This document shows positions 13,097-15,419 of a stretch of 15,419 nt of DNA, one piece after another. Within the stretch, counting starts at the first letter, position 1. Every line of letters begins with the position of its first letter. Source of the DNA: Kordiimonadaceae bacterium. Lineage in GTDB: Bacteria; Pseudomonadota; Alphaproteobacteria; Sphingomonadales; Emcibacteraceae. A model generated the notes under the pieces. It made no database searches, was not told the origin of the DNA, and saw nothing but the letters and a program-made list of their open reading frames with translations. The translations under genes were made by a program, and so were the position numbers. Location: assembly GCA_018699075.1 (NCBI GenBank), contig JABIPV010000289.1, forward strand, positions 1 through 15,419, written 5' to 3'.

Positions 13097-14851
13097 ATGT
13101 CTTCGAAAGCAAAAAGCGGCGCTGCAATCATCATCAAATCCTTAGAAGATTTGGGTGTGGAGGTTATCTTTGGATACCCTGGCGGAGCTGTGCTGCCGAT
13201 ATATGATGAACTGCATAATCATAAGAAGATTAAACATATTCTTGTTCGTCATGAACAGGCAGCTGTTCATGCGGCCGAAGGATATGCGCGTTCAACCGGA
13301 AGGCCTGGCGTCGTTCTTGTGACGTCTGGTCCGGGCGCAACAAACGCCATTACCGGACTTGCCGATGCGATGCTTGATAGTATTCCGTTAGTTTGCTTAA
13401 CCGGGCAAGTTCCGGTTCAGCTTATTGGTACGGACGCGTTTCAGGAATCTGATACAGTAGGTATTACGCGCCACTGCACCAAACATAATTATCTGGTTAA
13501 AAGATCCGATGATGTTTCTGTTGTCATTCATGAAGCATTTCATGTGGCAACCACGGGCCGACCGGGACCCGTAGTTGTTGATATTCCAAAAGACGTTCAA
13601 ATACTGGAAAGTGAAAATCAGCATAAAGGACCGATTGAACATCAAAGTTACCGTCCGGCGCTCAAAGGAAATGATGCGGATATTTTGAAAGCGGTTGAAT
13701 TATTGGCTACGGCGAAAAAGCCGATCTTTTATACTGGTGGCGGTGTTATTAATTCTGGACCAAGGGCGTCTAAACTGCTGCAAAAAATTATCAAGTTAAC
13801 AGGGGCACCGATTACGAGCACCTTGATGGGCCTTGGCGCGTTTCCTGCTTCTGATGATAAATTCCTCGGTATGCTTGGAATGCACGGCACATATGAAGCC
13901 AATCACGCCATGCATGACTGTGATGTGATGGTGTGCGTTGGTGCGCGTTTTGATGACCGTATTACGGGTCGCATTGATGCTTTCTCCCCCAATTCAAAGA
14001 AAATCCACATTGATATTGATCGTTCATCGATTAATAAAATCATTCCCGTGGATATTCCGGTTGTCGGCGATGTTGCACATGTACTGGAAGTGATGATTAA
14101 ATTATGGAAAAAAGGTCGCCATAAACTTGACGCGGATGCGCTCAGTGAATGGTGGGCGCATATTAATCATAAACGGGAACGTAATTGCCTTGCTTACACG
14201 CAAAAAGGGGATGTTATTGCCCCGCAATATGCCGTTGAAAGATTACAGGAACTGACCAAAGACAAAGATGTTTATTTCACAACCGAAGTGGGACAGCATC
14301 AAATGTGGGCGGCCCAGTATCTTAAATTTGAAGAACCTAACCGTTGGATGACGTCTGGTGGACTTGGCACAATGGGATATGGCTTCCCTGCGGCCATGGG
14401 TGTACAGATGGGCCATCCTAATGCGTTGGTGATTGATGTGGCTGGTGAAGCCTCAATCCAAATGAATATCCAAGAACTTTCAACCGTGATGCAATATGGA
14501 CTACCCGTTAAGATTTTCATTATGAATAATGAATATATGGGTATGGTACGCCAATGGCAGGACCTTAACCATGATGGTCGTTATTCAAACAGCTATACGG
14601 CGTCATTGCCTGATTTCGTTAAGCTTGCGGAAAGTTACGGTGCAACTGGATTTAAGGTTGAAGACCCAAATGAGCTTGATGCGACGATCATAAAAATGAT
14701 TGAAACACCGGGTCCTGTGATTGTTGATTGCCGGGTTGAGAAGCTCGCCAACTGTTTCCCAATGATCCCGTCAGGTGCGGCGCATAATGAAATGATCTTG
14801 CCGGATGAAGATGAAATTAAAGAATTTGAAGGAGGGGCTACATTGGTTTAA
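13097..14851 (+). CDS. ilvB: Acetolactate synthase, large (catalytic) subunit
   Basis: The 584-residue ThDP enzyme condenses pyruvate with a second pyruvate or 2-oxobutyrate, the first committed step of valine, leucine and isoleucine synthesis. Domain order is the N-terminal ThDP-binding domain (~5-170, with GYPGG at 26-30 and catalytic Glu53 in RHEQ), the central FAD-binding domain (~195-330, with GARFDDRITG), and the C-terminal ThDP domain (~390-550). The FQE loop (115-117) and MVRQWQ are present. The ThDP/Mg motif normally written GDG-x(24-27)-NN appears here as G450-E451-A452 then N477-N478, so Glu replaces the metal-binding Asp. AAGAAAGG lies eight bases before the start. A short hairpin spans its stop codon, and the small subunit starts 20 bases later. 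ilvI would be an equally fair name. Confidence 0.95.
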   Translation: MSSKAKSGAAIIIKSLEDLGVEVIFGYPGGAVLPIYDELHNHKKIKHILVRHEQAAVHAAEGYARSTGRPGVVLVTSGPGATNAITGLADAMLDSIPLVCLTGQVPVQLIGTDAFQESDTVGITRHCTKHNYLVKRSDDVSVVIHEAFHVATTGRPGPVVVDIPKDVQILESENQHKGPIEHQSYRPALKGNDADILKAVELLATAKKPIFYTGGGVINSGPRASKLLQKIIKLTGAPITSTLMGLGAFPASDDKFLGMLGMHGTYEANHAMHDCDVMVCVGARFDDRITGRIDAFSPNSKKIHIDIDRSSINKIIPVDIPVVGDVAHVLEVMIKLWKKGRHKLDADALSEWWAHINHKRERNCLAYTQKGDVIAPQYAVERLQELTKDKDVYFTTEVGQHQMWAAQYLKFEEPNRWMTSGGLGTMGYGFPAAMGVQMGHPNALVIDVAGEASIQMNIQELSTVMQYGLPVKIFIMNNEYMGMVRQWQDLNHDGRYSNSYTASLPDFVKLAESYGATGFKVEDPNELDATIIKMIETPGPVIVDCRVEKLANCFPMIPSGAAHNEMILPDEDEIKEFEGGATLV

Positions 14852-14871
14852 TAAACCGTGTGGAATTATAA

Positions 14872-15399
14872 ATGCCTTTTAAAACAAATATAGATACATC
14901 AAAAATAGAACGCCATACCATTTCGATCATCGTCGATAACGAAGCCGGTGTTCTTGCCCGTGTGATCGGTCTTTTTTCTGGTCGTGGTTATAACATTGAA
15001 CATTTGACCGTTGCTCCTGTTGATACAACCGGCCGCGAAAGCCGTGTCACGGTTGTCACAATCGGCACACGTAAGACTATTGAACAAATAAAAGCACAGC
15101 TTGACCGTTTGGTGCCAATCCATAGAGTGGGCGACCTGACCGACGAAGGACCGTCTGTGGAACGCGAACTGGCGCTTGTGAAAGTATGTGGTGATAAAGA
15201 CCAGCGCCTTGAAGCGCTGCGCGTTGCGGAAGCATTCCGTGCCAAGCGTGTGGACAGTACCGCATCAAGTTTCGTTTTTGAAGTAACCGGAAAGACAGAA
15301 AAGATTAAAGCCTTCATCGAATTGATGGAAAATTTAGGCCTCGTTGAAGCCGTACGCACAGGTGTTGCGGCTCTTCACCGGGGTAAACAAACATTATAG
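14872..15399 (+). CDS. ilvN: Acetolactate synthase, small (regulatory) subunit
   Basis: The 175-residue product binds the large subunit, raises its activity and gives feedback inhibition by valine. An ACT domain occupies about residues 14-90, with HTISIIVDNEAGVLARVIG followed by LFSGRGYNIEHLTVAP, the usual effector-binding strand-loop-helix. The C-terminal acetolactate-synthase small-subunit domain occupies ~95-170 (ERELALVKV ... GLVEAVRTGVAALHRG). Length suits the full two-domain IlvH/IlvN type rather than the short IlvM type. A stop codon immediately before the ATG fixes the start; GTGGA seven bases upstream is a modest ribosome site, so coupling to ilvB translation is likely. The stop is 20 bases from the window end, and a terminator may lie beyond. 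Confidence 0.95.
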   Translation: MPFKTNIDTSKIERHTISIIVDNEAGVLARVIGLFSGRGYNIEHLTVAPVDTTGRESRVTVVTIGTRKTIEQIKAQLDRLVPIHRVGDLTDEGPSVERELALVKVCGDKDQRLEALRVAEAFRAKRVDSTASSFVFEVTGKTEKIKAFIELMENLGLVEAVRTGVAALHRGKQTL

Positions 15400-15419
15400 A
15401 ACAATAAATTAATAAAAAA

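Noticed and set aside
14988..15359. 123-codon minus-strand frame opposite ilvN
   Set aside because: Antisense shadow of a confident gene; composition is Ser/Thr/Arg-rich low complexity with no domain pattern.

Overview
The window reads as chromosomal DNA of an AT-rich alphaproteobacterium. This is inferred from the serB / miaA / ilvB / ilvN order at the right end, an arrangement familiar from Alphaproteobacteria, and from the style of the acetolactate synthase. Genus cannot be assigned by eye. The first ~700 bases look clearly more AT-rich than the miaA-ilv end, which is the conserved housekeeping part; the stretch between them looks accessory.

Layout. (1) 1-700: the 5' part of an unrecognised gene on the minus strand, an array of 36-bp direct repeats, and a small ribbon-helix-helix protein on the plus strand. 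(2) 695-7712: six consecutive minus-strand paralogues of a histidinol-phosphate-aminotransferase-like (fold type I, PLP) enzyme, each about 372 residues with its own twin-arginine (Tat) signal peptide. A good intrinsic terminator splits them into one single gene (6594-7712) and a five-gene tandem operon (6403 down to 695). (3) 7979-11037: a small outer-membrane beta-barrel protein and two tandem secreted glucose/sorbosone-dehydrogenase-type (PQQ-dependent) proteins, lying directly downstream of serB on the same strand; a strong palindromic terminator closes this unit. (4) 11053-15399: serB (minus), then divergent miaA, ilvB and ilvN (plus).

How the genes may work together. serB, ilvB and ilvN are amino-acid biosynthesis and miaA is tRNA modification, all cytoplasmic. 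The nine genes from 695 to 11037 all encode proteins predicted to leave the cytoplasm: six aminotransferases by Tat (folded, presumably with PLP already bound), two sugar-dehydrogenase-like enzymes and one barrel by Sec. The simplest inference is an envelope pathway coupling oxidation of a sugar, alcohol or aldehyde with transamination, the six paralogues differing in substrate. The substrate is unknown, and a shared pathway is a guess from proximity alone. This exported aminotransferase array is the most unusual content of the window.

No tRNA, rRNA, insertion sequence or CRISPR array was seen. No gene-free stretch exceeds about 270 bases.
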